Assembly: GCF_000422805.1 (NCBI RefSeq)
Contig: NZ_AUGT01000025.1
Location: 23,785-87,784, forward strand
Direction: 5' to 3'
DNA length: 64,000 nt
From: Nocardioides halotolerans DSM 19273
GTDB taxonomy: Bacteria; Actinomycetota; Actinomycetes; Propionibacteriales; Nocardioidaceae
Of this stretch, positions 8,022 to 16,687 are shown in pieces (within the stretch, counting starts at the first letter, position 1; the number at the start of each line of letters is the position of its first letter). Below the pieces are notes generated by a model. The model saw only the letters and a list, made by a program, of their open reading frames with translations, was not told the DNA's origin and made no database searches. Position numbers and translations under genes: made by a program.

Positions 8022-8881
8022 GCGCTCACCCCTGCATGAAGGATCCGGTCGAACTTGAGCGGGATCCGCTCGTACATTTGCACCGCCTCCGACAAGGAGC
8101 GGTTCAGGAAAAGCTTCGACATCGAGTCCACGACCTCTGCGATCGAGTCCGGCGGGAACTCTCCGTCATCGCCGAGACCGTGGGTGCTCACGACAGCGAT
8201 GAGGGAACGAAGGACCTCGAGTTTGAGCCGGTTCCCCAGATGCGAGTCGACCGGCTGGGTCAGAACGGCGCGACCGAGTTCGTGGTCCTCGTTGACCAGC
8301 AAGCGGACCGATCCCATGAAGGAATCACTCAGACCATCGAAGACGGCACTGACCGTCCAAGGCGCGTCCTCGTACCGCAACGTCGAGAACGACACTGCTT
8401 CCGTCGGGAAGCGAGAGGCATCGCCTTCCAAGAGGACCGTGCGAGCGGGGCCGAAGGCCAGACGTGAGCCGCGACGAGATGCTGCCCGTGGCGCGGCTTC
8501 GACATCCTCTGCGAGCAGCAGGAACGACGAGACGACAATCTTCTGCGCGACGCTCCCGGCCGGCAAGGAGATCCTCAACTCGACCTGCTGGTGCTGGTCG
8601 CGCGTCAGCCGGTGCTTGACCACGAAGCGGCGCAGCATCGACGGGCAGTCCACCACGGCGACCAGCTCGAAGAGGCCGACGGAGTCGTGTCCGGTCGCGT
8701 CGAGGATGTCTTGACCGCTGATCTCGACGATCAACCCGACCGTGTCTGTGGCCGCATAGTCCCAACCAGGAAGGAGATCGGGAAGCGGTTCCCGCACGCC
8801 GTCCCGTTCGAGCCACCACCCGCCCCAAGAGATGCCAAGCTCGCCGACGGTTCGGTACGGGAGGAAGCGGACCCTACTCAT
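8018..8881 (-). CDS. Unknown component of the Z1/GHKL defence operon
   Basis: 287 aa from the ATG at 8881, which lies inside the last codons of the GHKL gene (ATGAGTAG overlap of 8 bp), so translation is coupled. It also overlaps the next gene by 4 bp. Predicted soluble and beta-rich in the first half (GELGISWGGWWLERDG; RFVVKHRLTRDQHQQVELRI) with a helical C-terminus (IPLKFDRILHAGVSA). No motif is recognised. Its fixed place between the GHKL ATPase and DUF6339 suggests a structural or recognition subunit of the same complex, by inference only. Confidence 0.6.
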   Translation of the reverse strand: MSRVRFLPYRTVGELGISWGGWWLERDGVREPLPDLLPGWDYAATDTVGLIVEISGQDILDATGHDSVGLFELVAVVDCPSMLRRFVVKHRLTRDQHQQVELRISLPAGSVAQKIVVSSFLLLAEDVEAAPRAASRRGSRLAFGPARTVLLEGDASRFPTEAVSFSTLRYEDAPWTVSAVFDGLSDSFMGSVRLLVNEDHELGRAVLTQPVDSHLGNRLKLEVLRSLIAVVSTHGLGDDGEFPPDSIAEVVDSMSKLFLNRSLSEAVQMYERIPLKFDRILHAGVSA

Positions 8882-10967
8882 CACTGTCCTCGCTCAGGAT
8901 CCGTGTCGCGACGTCCACGGCGATGGCGTCGCTGGACTCGAACCAGTAGTTCCGCACACCACCGGGTGGGATCAGAGCGGTTGGCGTCCCTTCCTGCTCC
9001 TCCCAGCCTCCGTCGCGCAAGTACGACGGGTCGATCTGCCGCTCGGTCCCGCCGTCGGTGCCGATCCCGATCTCGATCCGTACCCGTGAGCCGGTCGGCG
9101 GACCGCCGACGAGCCGAACGGGAACCGTTGTGCGGGTCCAGCCCGGCGTCGACGAGTCGGTCCACTGCGGAGCGCCGAGCTGAGCGGACGCCTTGGAACT
9201 GCGGGTGCCGCCGGGCCGGCTCGCACTTCCGGCACGGGAGGGTGCGGATCCAGAGGAACCAGCCATCAAGCCCGCGAGCATGTCGCCTACGCCGGCGGCG
9301 GAGGATGTCGAACTCGCAGTCCGAGTGGACGCATACGGTTCGACGAACCTGTCGGCAGCCTCCTGGATGCGCTGCATCGCAAGCTTGACCTGACTCCGCT
9401 GAATCTTGTCCTGCAGCGATGCCGGCGACCAATCGTCGTGCGCAGGTGGCTCGGAACGCGCGAAGGTCGGATCAAGGGCGCCGACGGGTTTGAAGACCCC
9501 GGCCCACTGAAAGCCCGGCTCCGCGAGCGGAGCTCGCTCGATCTTGCGAACAACAAGTTCAGCGCCGTGGCGCATCAGGGTCACAGCGTGGCTGTTCGGC
9601 AGGCCAGAGGCGGCGCCGCTCGCAATCGGATACTTCGTCAGCGCGATATGGCCTAAGACCTCGCTGTATCTCTTCACCTCGGTGACATCGACTGCGAACA
9701 GGGAGTGCGGTCGCGGGGCACCTGACTGCACCGCACGTACCGCGTTCAGACACGAGACCGGCCCCGAGAGGATCGGGTGGGTCGACGGATCCGGGATGGG
9801 GTGGTCAACGCCATCCACCTCGACCCGGATCTCCATCGGATACATACCCGATTCGTCGGGCAGAAGCTTCGGCCAGAGGTTCCACAGCACCGCCTCGGTC
9901 AAGACAGCGGCGTCGTCCTCGGGGCCAGGCGCTCCGAGATCAGGAGCAAGGATCAGGATGCTGGTGCCAAGCTCATCGGCCCCGAAGGTCTTCGCGAAGA
10001 GCCGATCCCCCAGTTCACGCGCCGCGGGGCCGACGATCGGTTCAGGGCGCCCGTCGACGGTCCGGCCCCACCAGTGTCGGCCGGTGTACCGGAATTCGTC
10101 CAGTTCGAAGACATCGCCGATCGCCGAGGCGATCAGGCGGTCCTCGGGGCCGCGATCCGTTGCGCATCGCGACCAGACGATGATCGCGCCGACCTCGCTC
10201 ACCATGTAGGCGATCGACTTGCCGAACCCGTACGTACCTCCGGATGTCAGATCGCTCTTGGTGGCCCCGATGTTGAAGATGAGATCTATGAAATGAGTTA
10301 CCGATTCCGGAGGGATCGCACGGTCATTCCGCACCGGGCCACCGAGGCCGACGGTGCCTCGGTCGGAGATCTCCACGGCATTGACGCCGTCCGTCGACAG
10401 CACCTCGCGGATCCGGGTCCCGCTCGCCGCGCCGGTGAAGACCGAATCCAGCAGGAGATCGGTGATCTCGGACGTCAACTGACGAAGATTGAGTGTGAAC
10501 TCGACGGGGCGGTCACCGATGCGAGCATCCCAGCTGTTCTGAGCGGTCTCCCGCACGAGGAGCTCTTCCATCGAGACGTTCGGTGTGCCGAGGAGCTTCT
10601 TCGCTCCCGCGCCTTGGATCGCTCCGGGCTCGAATCTCTGAGGGAACCAATTGAGAGGACCGCGTGAGGCGCGCGCACCGATGAGGTCGGTCGCCCGAGT
10701 CACGGCGGCCCGCGGGCGTGTGTCCCTTGAACGCGCTGACTCGCGTGTTTCGCCGGCCGCGGCTCGGACTGCGAGGTCGAAGTTCTCCGTTCGTTCCAAT
10801 TCCTCCTTCGCGCGTTCCCAGGCGCCACCCTCAGGGTCGATGTCGGCTGCTCGCAGATACGCCGCAAGCACCGAGTTCGCGCTCACCTCTCCGGGACGGT
10901 GATGGCGCTGCACAGGGGCCAGCGCTGCGATGAGCTGCTGCGCGCTCAGCTCGGTCAATGCGCCCAT
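8874..10967 (-). CDS. Large GHKL (Hsp90/MutL-type) ATPase of the defence operon
   Basis: 697 aa from the ATG at 10967, which overlaps the end of the DUF4420 gene by 13 bp. The ATP-binding Bergerat fold is readable: N-box ELLVRETAQNSWDAR (about residues 130-145, with the Glu and Asn for Mg and ATP), G1 box EISDRGTVGLGG, and G2 box GGTYGFGKS. Such ATPases clamp or dimerise on nucleotide binding. The C-terminal half includes a Ser/Ala/Gly-rich linker and a final domain (RVRIEIGIGTDGG). Here it likely acts as an ATP-driven sensor or clamp together with the nuclease encoded upstream. A longer in-frame extension to 11396 is rejected because it runs through the neighbour. Confidence 0.85.
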   Translation of the reverse strand: MGALTELSAQQLIAALAPVQRHHRPGEVSANSVLAAYLRAADIDPEGGAWERAKEELERTENFDLAVRAAAGETRESARSRDTRPRAAVTRATDLIGARASRGPLNWFPQRFEPGAIQGAGAKKLLGTPNVSMEELLVRETAQNSWDARIGDRPVEFTLNLRQLTSEITDLLLDSVFTGAASGTRIREVLSTDGVNAVEISDRGTVGLGGPVRNDRAIPPESVTHFIDLIFNIGATKSDLTSGGTYGFGKSIAYMVSEVGAIIVWSRCATDRGPEDRLIASAIGDVFELDEFRYTGRHWWGRTVDGRPEPIVGPAARELGDRLFAKTFGADELGTSILILAPDLGAPGPEDDAAVLTEAVLWNLWPKLLPDESGMYPMEIRVEVDGVDHPIPDPSTHPILSGPVSCLNAVRAVQSGAPRPHSLFAVDVTEVKRYSEVLGHIALTKYPIASGAASGLPNSHAVTLMRHGAELVVRKIERAPLAEPGFQWAGVFKPVGALDPTFARSEPPAHDDWSPASLQDKIQRSQVKLAMQRIQEAADRFVEPYASTRTASSTSSAAGVGDMLAGLMAGSSGSAPSRAGSASRPGGTRSSKASAQLGAPQWTDSSTPGWTRTTVPVRLVGGPPTGSRVRIEIGIGTDGGTERQIDPSYLRDGGWEEQEGTPTALIPPGGVRNYWFESSDAIAVDVATRILSEDSDE

Positions 10968-11938
10968 CCTCGTACCACGTCGGCGACCTGGTCGTCCATC
11001 AATGCCGTCGGAAGTACGCCGATCAGGAGGTCGTAGGAGACCGCGTCCACCCCGAACAAGCGGGCGACGTCGATATCGCTTGCCCGCAGTCCTGGGAAGT
11101 CGTCGCCGACGGTCCACCAGCGGATCTCTCGCAGCGCGTACTGCGCAGGCACGGAAAGTTCCATCCCCCGGAAGTAACCCATATCGGCGAGTCGTGTCTC
11201 GAGCGCGTCCATCGGTACGCCTGCCTCGACGAGTCGGTCGATCCTGGCGTCGATATCGGGTGCGTCGGTTGCACTCGACAGGTGGGGGACCGCCAGGTGG
11301 AGGTTTGTCGAGAGGCTCGGGTCGAGCTGATCGAGATTGGAGATGCGGACCGTGTTGGCGTTGACCGCTGCTGTGCTCTTCACCTCGACATCCCACCCGT
11401 TGCGGCTGAAGTCATGCACCGCTCCCGACGGGCCGGTCCACCCGAGGACCGCCTTGACCGGATCTACCGATCCGAGCATGGCCATGACCTCAAGTTCGCC
11501 GATGAGCCCGATGACTTCGTCGCGCGACAACCCTTCGAGGGAGCGGCGCAGGAGGGCTCGCCAATCGTCCAGGGTCGAGATGACAGCGTTAAGTCCCGCA
11601 CCTGGCTCGCGCCCGAGTCGGCTCAACGCATCCTCGACCAGCCTGTCGAACGGGCCGACTAGGCGGCGGATCGTGCAACTCAGGTCTGCGTACCGAACCT
11701 CGATGTCGTTGAATACGAGGTCGCGATGACCCAGATCGATCCCCCGACTGACACGGTCCTTCGGAGTCTCCCCATTGGGCACGGGGACGAGGAGGTGCCG
11801 GAGACCGTCGTCGTCCACCCCAAGTAGGACCGGTCCGAGCGGCGTGGATACGCCTGACCTCCGCGTCAATACCTGTTCCCCATGGCGGCGGCTGTCCCCG
11901 AGGAGGAGGGCGAACTGCTCGGAGATCGATGCGCTCAT
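10955..11938 (-). CDS. PD-(D/E)XK motif nuclease (DUF4420 family)
   Basis: 327 aa, ATG at 11938 overlapping the Z1 stop as ATGA. The nuclease core is visible: a helix with GLIGELEVMAMLG (Glu), then the strand VHDFSRNGWDVEVKST, in which the Asp of HDF and the Glu and Lys of EVKS form the PD...(E)xK catalytic set. This is the pattern of DUF4420 proteins that travel with Z1 genes. It should cut DNA and is the most probable effector of the system, alongside Vsr. The N-terminal ~110 residues are a separate beta-rich part. Target choice is unknown. Confidence 0.85.
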   Translation of the reverse strand: MSASISEQFALLLGDSRRHGEQVLTRRSGVSTPLGPVLLGVDDDGLRHLLVPVPNGETPKDRVSRGIDLGHRDLVFNDIEVRYADLSCTIRRLVGPFDRLVEDALSRLGREPGAGLNAVISTLDDWRALLRRSLEGLSRDEVIGLIGELEVMAMLGSVDPVKAVLGWTGPSGAVHDFSRNGWDVEVKSTAAVNANTVRISNLDQLDPSLSTNLHLAVPHLSSATDAPDIDARIDRLVEAGVPMDALETRLADMGYFRGMELSVPAQYALREIRWWTVGDDFPGLRASDIDVARLFGVDAVSYDLLIGVLPTALMDDQVADVVRGWAH

Positions 11939-14598
11939 TCCGCCGCCTCGAGTTCGGGCATGGCATCACCTTCCATATCAGTCGGGATCTCCTCGCTCGA
12001 CGGATCCAGTTCCGGCTGCCAGTCAGGTGTGACGCCGTAGTAGGTCCCTTCGGCATGCGGGTCCGCGCCGGCGGCGGGGAAGATGATTCCGAGTCCTACA
12101 AGATGTTCGGCCATCCCCATCTCGGTGCGCGCTCTACGTGAACCCTCGTTCTGCGGCAGGGAGTCCTTGCTGACCACGTAGATGATGATCTGACCCGCAC
12201 CCGCGGCGTGTTTCCGGCGGACGTCTCGCGGCTGTCGCCGCTCGTCGGCGCTTAGCGAGCTGACTATCACTGGGTCGAGGTCGGCGAACCAATCGTCGTG
12301 GTTCAAGAGGGACTTGATGTTCACGGTTCCCGGGCCCGAATCCTTGAGCGGTGCACGGTTGACGGCCGTGACGTGTCCGAATCCCAGGTCGAGGCCGCCG
12401 AGGTCGACCAGGTCGCCACCCGCGTCGCGCGCAGGCCGCGATGAGCTGATGACGGTGACGTTCCACGTGCTCGTGGGCGCCGCCTCGCGGATCCACCCGG
12501 TCATGAAGTCGGAACGCATCGACGCTTGGTCGGGGTGGAACCGGTACTGCTTGAGCAGGTCGCAGACGATCTCCGCGGACACTCCGCTGAAGCGCCAACG
12601 CGGCGGAGAATCGGACCGGACCAGTTCGGAGGTCGACATGCATCGCGAGAGGAAGTCGCGTGCCGCCTGGATGTTGTTAAGAGCGACGTCCTGATTGCGG
12701 TCGAAGATGAATGTCTGCATCCGCTCACCGGCGTAGGTGACCCGCACCAGTCTGGCCGCTCCCATCTTGTTCCGCGCCACGATCGCAAGGCGTCCTGGGT
12801 GCTCGCGCACTCGGACTCCGACCTCACTTGGAGTCAGCCGTTGCAGCTCCATGTCGGCGATCTCCCCGCGGATCTCTGCTTCCACCAGCGCCAAGAACCG
12901 ATATTCGTCGGCCAGCGAGGATTGAAGCCAGATCCGAGGCAGGTCTTCGTAGCCGGGGCGATAGCCGAACCACCGACCCATCTGGAGCAACGTGTCATAA
13001 GTGTTCGACGTCCGTGTGAAGTACGAGACGACAAGACCTTCAAGAGTCAGACCGCGGGAGAGCGTACCGCCGCCGATCGCGATGACCACTTCACGGACCG
13101 GGTTCCCGGAGGCATCCTTCCTGTCGTAGTCGAGACGGTCGGTCGACATACCGTTGTCGACGATCACACGTGCGTCTACGAGAATGGCGCCGACATGCTT
13201 GGCGACCTCGTCCCAGGCCGGCATGGGTTCGGTCGCGCAGGCGGCCGCGCGATCCTTCTCCGATGCGAAGGCCGCCGACAGAGCGGAACGGGCGCCGCTC
13301 TGCCAAGTTCGCTTCATTTCGTCACGCAGAGCCGCCACCTTCCTCTGCATCGCGAAGTGCGGAGCCGAGTAGTGAGTGGTGTGGATCAGCATCGAACTGT
13401 GATCGTCCTGTCCCCGGGCCCGACGGATGGCCGACGACAGGATGAACCACTCAAGCGCGTCTCTCAACGACTTGGGCACAGGCGGGACGAAGGACTCGCG
13501 AGCCTCGGTGCCGCTGGGCGGCCGGAGAGCTGTCGCTTCGGCGTCGGTGATCTCGCGGATCATGTCGAGCCCGGGATCCGGCTCGTCTTCATCGGACAGT
13601 GGTTCCCGCCCGAACAGGCGCTCGGCTCCGAAGTACTCGATGGGTCGGGGAAGGTTGATGATGAAGTTGGACGGATACAGGTCCGAACCGTCGGTCTCCA
13701 TGAAGATATTGGCGAACGGCGTGGCGGTGTACCCGACATAGGTCCCGCTCTGGACCAATGCCCAGATCTCTTTGAGAAGCCCATTGATCGCCGACCGCTC
13801 GGCGCGGCCAGTGGCGCTGTTCGGCGTCGCTTGATCGGCCTCGTCGTCAAGCAGAAGGACGGGCGTCCGGCGAAGGATGTCAACCGGCGTCTCTTTGAGC
13901 CAGTCGCGAAGATTCGCGAGACGCGACGCGTTCTTCTTGATGACGATGATGACGGGCTTGTCGGACCCGAGGAGCGCCGCGCCGCGGTGGGTGTGGCTGT
14001 TGACGAAGTCCGCATCGGCCGTCGTCAACGCGACACATGCCCCTGACGCGAAGTCGAGGTCCTTCGCGATGCGAACCTGTGTCTGCTCGCGCAGGTTGTT
14101 ATGGATTCCCGAGAGAACGATCAGTAGGCCGACGCCTCGGTCCGCAGCCTTAGCCATGACGGCGGTGAAGTTCGCCGTCTTGCCGGACTGGACGTATCCG
14201 ATGACAAGCCCGAGCTTCTTCAGCCCGTGGACGTTCGGGTTGGCCAGCTGCGCGACGACCTTGGTCGACGCCCGATCGATGTCCGGCACAGCGGCCGCCA
14301 TTCGGCCGCTCAGCAGCCGATCCTTGAGGGCGTCCCAATGCCGGTCGCCCGGCTCGGGGCCGGAGTACCACCGAGCCATCTGGACATTCGCGACGAGGGA
14401 CCGGTCCACGACGCCTGTCGGCGAATCGAGGAGGTCGTTCTCGGCTTGGTCGCGCCGGATCCCGTCCGCGGCAGCATCGAGCGCTGCCGAATCGACGATG
14501 CCACCAAGCGAGTCGAGCACCTCGTCAAGGCTCAGCCGAAGACGACCGATCTGATCGATGATGATCTGCCGTGTGCGCGCTATGACCTGTTCGTCCAT
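11935..14598 (-). CDS. Z1 domain ATPase (helicase-like), first gene of the defence operon
   Basis: 887 aa, ATG at 14598 with a good ribosome binding site (ggaggtggagga). It has a P-loop GYVQSGKTANFTAVMAKAAD (Walker A, about residue 130) and a Walker B-type PVLLLDDEADQATPN (about residue 250), followed by SF2-helicase-like segments (YTATPFANIFMETDG; VIAIGGGTLSRGLTLEGL) and the Z1 C-terminal region. Z1 proteins are found in restriction-modification loci with MutL/MORC-like ATPases. Its likely role is ATP-driven DNA translocation or remodelling that feeds the nuclease. It begins the operon and is divergent from the methyltransferase, with 171 bp between them. Confidence 0.9.
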   Translation of the reverse strand: MDEQVIARTRQIIIDQIGRLRLSLDEVLDSLGGIVDSAALDAAADGIRRDQAENDLLDSPTGVVDRSLVANVQMARWYSGPEPGDRHWDALKDRLLSGRMAAAVPDIDRASTKVVAQLANPNVHGLKKLGLVIGYVQSGKTANFTAVMAKAADRGVGLLIVLSGIHNNLREQTQVRIAKDLDFASGACVALTTADADFVNSHTHRGAALLGSDKPVIIVIKKNASRLANLRDWLKETPVDILRRTPVLLLDDEADQATPNSATGRAERSAINGLLKEIWALVQSGTYVGYTATPFANIFMETDGSDLYPSNFIINLPRPIEYFGAERLFGREPLSDEDEPDPGLDMIREITDAEATALRPPSGTEARESFVPPVPKSLRDALEWFILSSAIRRARGQDDHSSMLIHTTHYSAPHFAMQRKVAALRDEMKRTWQSGARSALSAAFASEKDRAAACATEPMPAWDEVAKHVGAILVDARVIVDNGMSTDRLDYDRKDASGNPVREVVIAIGGGTLSRGLTLEGLVVSYFTRTSNTYDTLLQMGRWFGYRPGYEDLPRIWLQSSLADEYRFLALVEAEIRGEIADMELQRLTPSEVGVRVREHPGRLAIVARNKMGAARLVRVTYAGERMQTFIFDRNQDVALNNIQAARDFLSRCMSTSELVRSDSPPRWRFSGVSAEIVCDLLKQYRFHPDQASMRSDFMTGWIREAAPTSTWNVTVISSSRPARDAGGDLVDLGGLDLGFGHVTAVNRAPLKDSGPGTVNIKSLLNHDDWFADLDPVIVSSLSADERRQPRDVRRKHAAGAGQIIIYVVSKDSLPQNEGSRRARTEMGMAEHLVGLGIIFPAAGADPHAEGTYYGVTPDWQPELDPSSEEIPTDMEGDAMPELEAAE

Positions 14599-14757
14599 TC
14601 CTCCACCTCCGTCGCGACGCTACTTGAGCTAGGCCACTTCCCGGGGGAGAAACGGCTCAGGTGGGGCACGATCCCAACGCATCCGGCACCGCGAACTTCG
14701 CGGCGTGTCTCGGGCGACCGGCTGGTCTGAGTTACGGGCGCTGGGGGTGCCCGTCGA

Positions 14758-14763
14758 TAGAAT
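14758..14763 (+). promoter_or_regulatory. Candidate -10 element of the methyltransferase gene
   Basis: TAGAAT lies six bases upstream of the GTG at 14770, so a transcript starting at the normal distance would begin at or next to the start codon, i.e. a leaderless mRNA. No Shine-Dalgarno sequence precedes this GTG, which agrees. No clear -35 box is seen. The rest of the 14599-14757 interval holds the Z1 promoter region and shows no other recognisable element. Confidence 0.4.
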
Positions 14764-14769
14764 CAACGG

Positions 14770-16680
14770 GTGCCGGCCCCCGAATCGATGAGATTGCGGC
14801 TCGACCGTGGACAGGCTCTTCGACTGCCGCGCCACCCGGACCACTGCGAGGACGTTCACGGTGTCGTTGAGCTCGCTAGGAGACTTCGAGCAGCGGCCCC
14901 CCAACCCCTGATCGCGGCCGATCTCTTCTCCGGGGCCGGAGGCATGAGTCTCGGCCTGGAAGCCGCCGGGATGAGGGTCGTCTTCGGTGCCGACTTCGAC
15001 CCCGATGCGCTCGAGACGCACGCGCACCACTTCGGCGGGATGTCGGTCGACTGGGACCTCGGTGACCCTGATCGCGTTGCCGAGGTGGGCAGCATCCTGC
15101 GGGCCGTCAACATCGACGTGTTGGCCGGCGGCCCTCCATGCCAGCCGTTCTCGAAGGCGGGCCGGTCCCGCATGCGTTATCTGGTTCAGCACGGCCTGCG
15201 GGAGCCCCACGACAAGCGCCGCGACCTCTGGGAGTCCTACCTGGAGATCGTCCGGGTCGCCAAGCCGCGTGCAGTCATCATGGAGAACGTCCCCGACATG
15301 GCGCTTGACCGTGAGATGTTCATCCTTCGGTCGATCGTGCGCAGGCTCGAGGACTGGGGTTATTCCGTTCAGGAGCGGGTGGTGGACACCTATCGGTACG
15401 GCGTTCCGCAGTTCCGACAGCGGTTGATCCTCGTTGCGCTGGCCGGCGGGCTTGAGTTCGCGTGGCCGCAGGAGTCCAACAAGAAGGTCACTCTGGGCAA
15501 TGCGATCCGCGACCTTCCTCCGGTCGGCGCGAAGGAGGGCTGGCTCTCTGACGAGACCCGCCAGGTGTGGCGTAGGTACGACGGACCGCAGACTGAGTTC
15601 CAGCGGGAGATGCGGGCGTCCGTGCCGGCCGCACACACTGATCGGATCTACGATCATGTGACCCGCCGTGTTCGTGATGACGATGCGGCGGCCTTCGAGT
15701 TCCTCGACACCAAGACCAAGTACTCCGAGCTTCCAGACGAACTCAAGCGCTACCGCGATGACATCTTCGACGACAAGTACAAGCGGCTCGACGCCGATGA
15801 CCTCTCGCGGACGATCACCGCGCACATCGCGAAGGACGGGTATTGGTACATCCATCCCGAGCAGAACCGGACGCTGACGATCCGAGAAGCAGCCCGGATC
15901 CAGACGTTCCCGGACCATTTCAGGTTCGCTGGGCCGCCCACGGCGGCCTTCCGCCAGATCGGCAACGCGGTTCCGCCCAAGCTCGCCCGTGCGATCGGCA
16001 CCGCCGTTTCCGAAGTACTCTCCAAGCGCACCGCGTCCGTCGGCCTTCGAACGGAGGCGACCCGCTCCGCCCTCGCAGAGTGGGGAAGGACCGCGGAGCA
16101 GGTCAGACCATGGTTGCGGTCCCATTCGCGTTGGCTCGTCGTCCTCGGTGACACGCTTCTAGGGGATGAGTCGCCCACGACTGTTGCGGCGCTCTGGCCG
16201 TTGGTACGGAAGTGGCCGACCCCGGAACTATTCGTTCAGGACGAGGCCCGTGTCGCCGAGGTCGTGTCATGGATCGGCAAGGAGGCCGCTGCCGCTGCAC
16301 TGACGGAGTTGGCGAAGACGATCGCCTCGGAGGGTTGGTCGCTCGACGATGACCACTCGGCGAACCTGGTCGCCCGTGGACTGCTCAGACGCGCTGCTTC
16401 CGAGCTCGCGATGCTCGCCGATCCCGAAGGGGAGGAGCCGGTCATCGCGAACACTGCTGCGCTCCGCGTCGCAGGTCGGTTCTTCCAAGGCACCGAGCGG
16501 TGGCTGAAGAACCGGAACTCCGACGGTCGGATTGCGGTCGCTCGCCTGATCGGCTTCGACGAGGAGAGCCGTCAGGCCCAGATCGCGCTCATCGAGCTGG
16601 GTGCGCGAATTTGCACGCCCAAGGCGCCCGACTGCGGCGTCTGCCCTCTGGCCAGATGGTGCCAGTATCGTCAGCGCTGA
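14770..16680 (+). CDS. DNA cytosine-5 methyltransferase fused to an endonuclease-III-like Fe-S domain
   Basis: 636 aa. Residues ~47-415 are a complete C5 methyltransferase: motif I DLFSGAGG, motif IV GGPPCQPFS with catalytic Cys124, motif VI ENVPDM, motif VIII QFRQR, and motif X AFRQIGNAVPP. The C-terminal ~200 residues look like endonuclease III/MutY: an all-helical segment, PVIANTAALRV where the VDTH...RV strand-helix of Nth would be, and CTPKAPDCGVCPLARWC with Cys615, 622, 625 and 631 in the exact C-X6-C-X2-C-X5-C Fe-S spacing. The HhH Lys motif is not recognisable and the catalytic Asp is Asn561, so glycosylase activity is doubtful; a DNA-binding or base-sensing role is possible. The GTG start at 14770 may be leaderless; an ATG at 14788 is the alternative. 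Confidence 0.92.
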   Translation: MPAPESMRLRLDRGQALRLPRHPDHCEDVHGVVELARRLRAAAPQPLIAADLFSGAGGMSLGLEAAGMRVVFGADFDPDALETHAHHFGGMSVDWDLGDPDRVAEVGSILRAVNIDVLAGGPPCQPFSKAGRSRMRYLVQHGLREPHDKRRDLWESYLEIVRVAKPRAVIMENVPDMALDREMFILRSIVRRLEDWGYSVQERVVDTYRYGVPQFRQRLILVALAGGLEFAWPQESNKKVTLGNAIRDLPPVGAKEGWLSDETRQVWRRYDGPQTEFQREMRASVPAAHTDRIYDHVTRRVRDDDAAAFEFLDTKTKYSELPDELKRYRDDIFDDKYKRLDADDLSRTITAHIAKDGYWYIHPEQNRTLTIREAARIQTFPDHFRFAGPPTAAFRQIGNAVPPKLARAIGTAVSEVLSKRTASVGLRTEATRSALAEWGRTAEQVRPWLRSHSRWLVVLGDTLLGDESPTTVAALWPLVRKWPTPELFVQDEARVAEVVSWIGKEAAAAALTELAKTIASEGWSLDDDHSANLVARGLLRRAASELAMLADPEGEEPVIANTAALRVAGRFFQGTERWLKNRNSDGRIAVARLIGFDEESRQAQIALIELGARICTPKAPDCGVCPLARWCQYRQR

Positions 16681-16687
16681 CCGAGAG

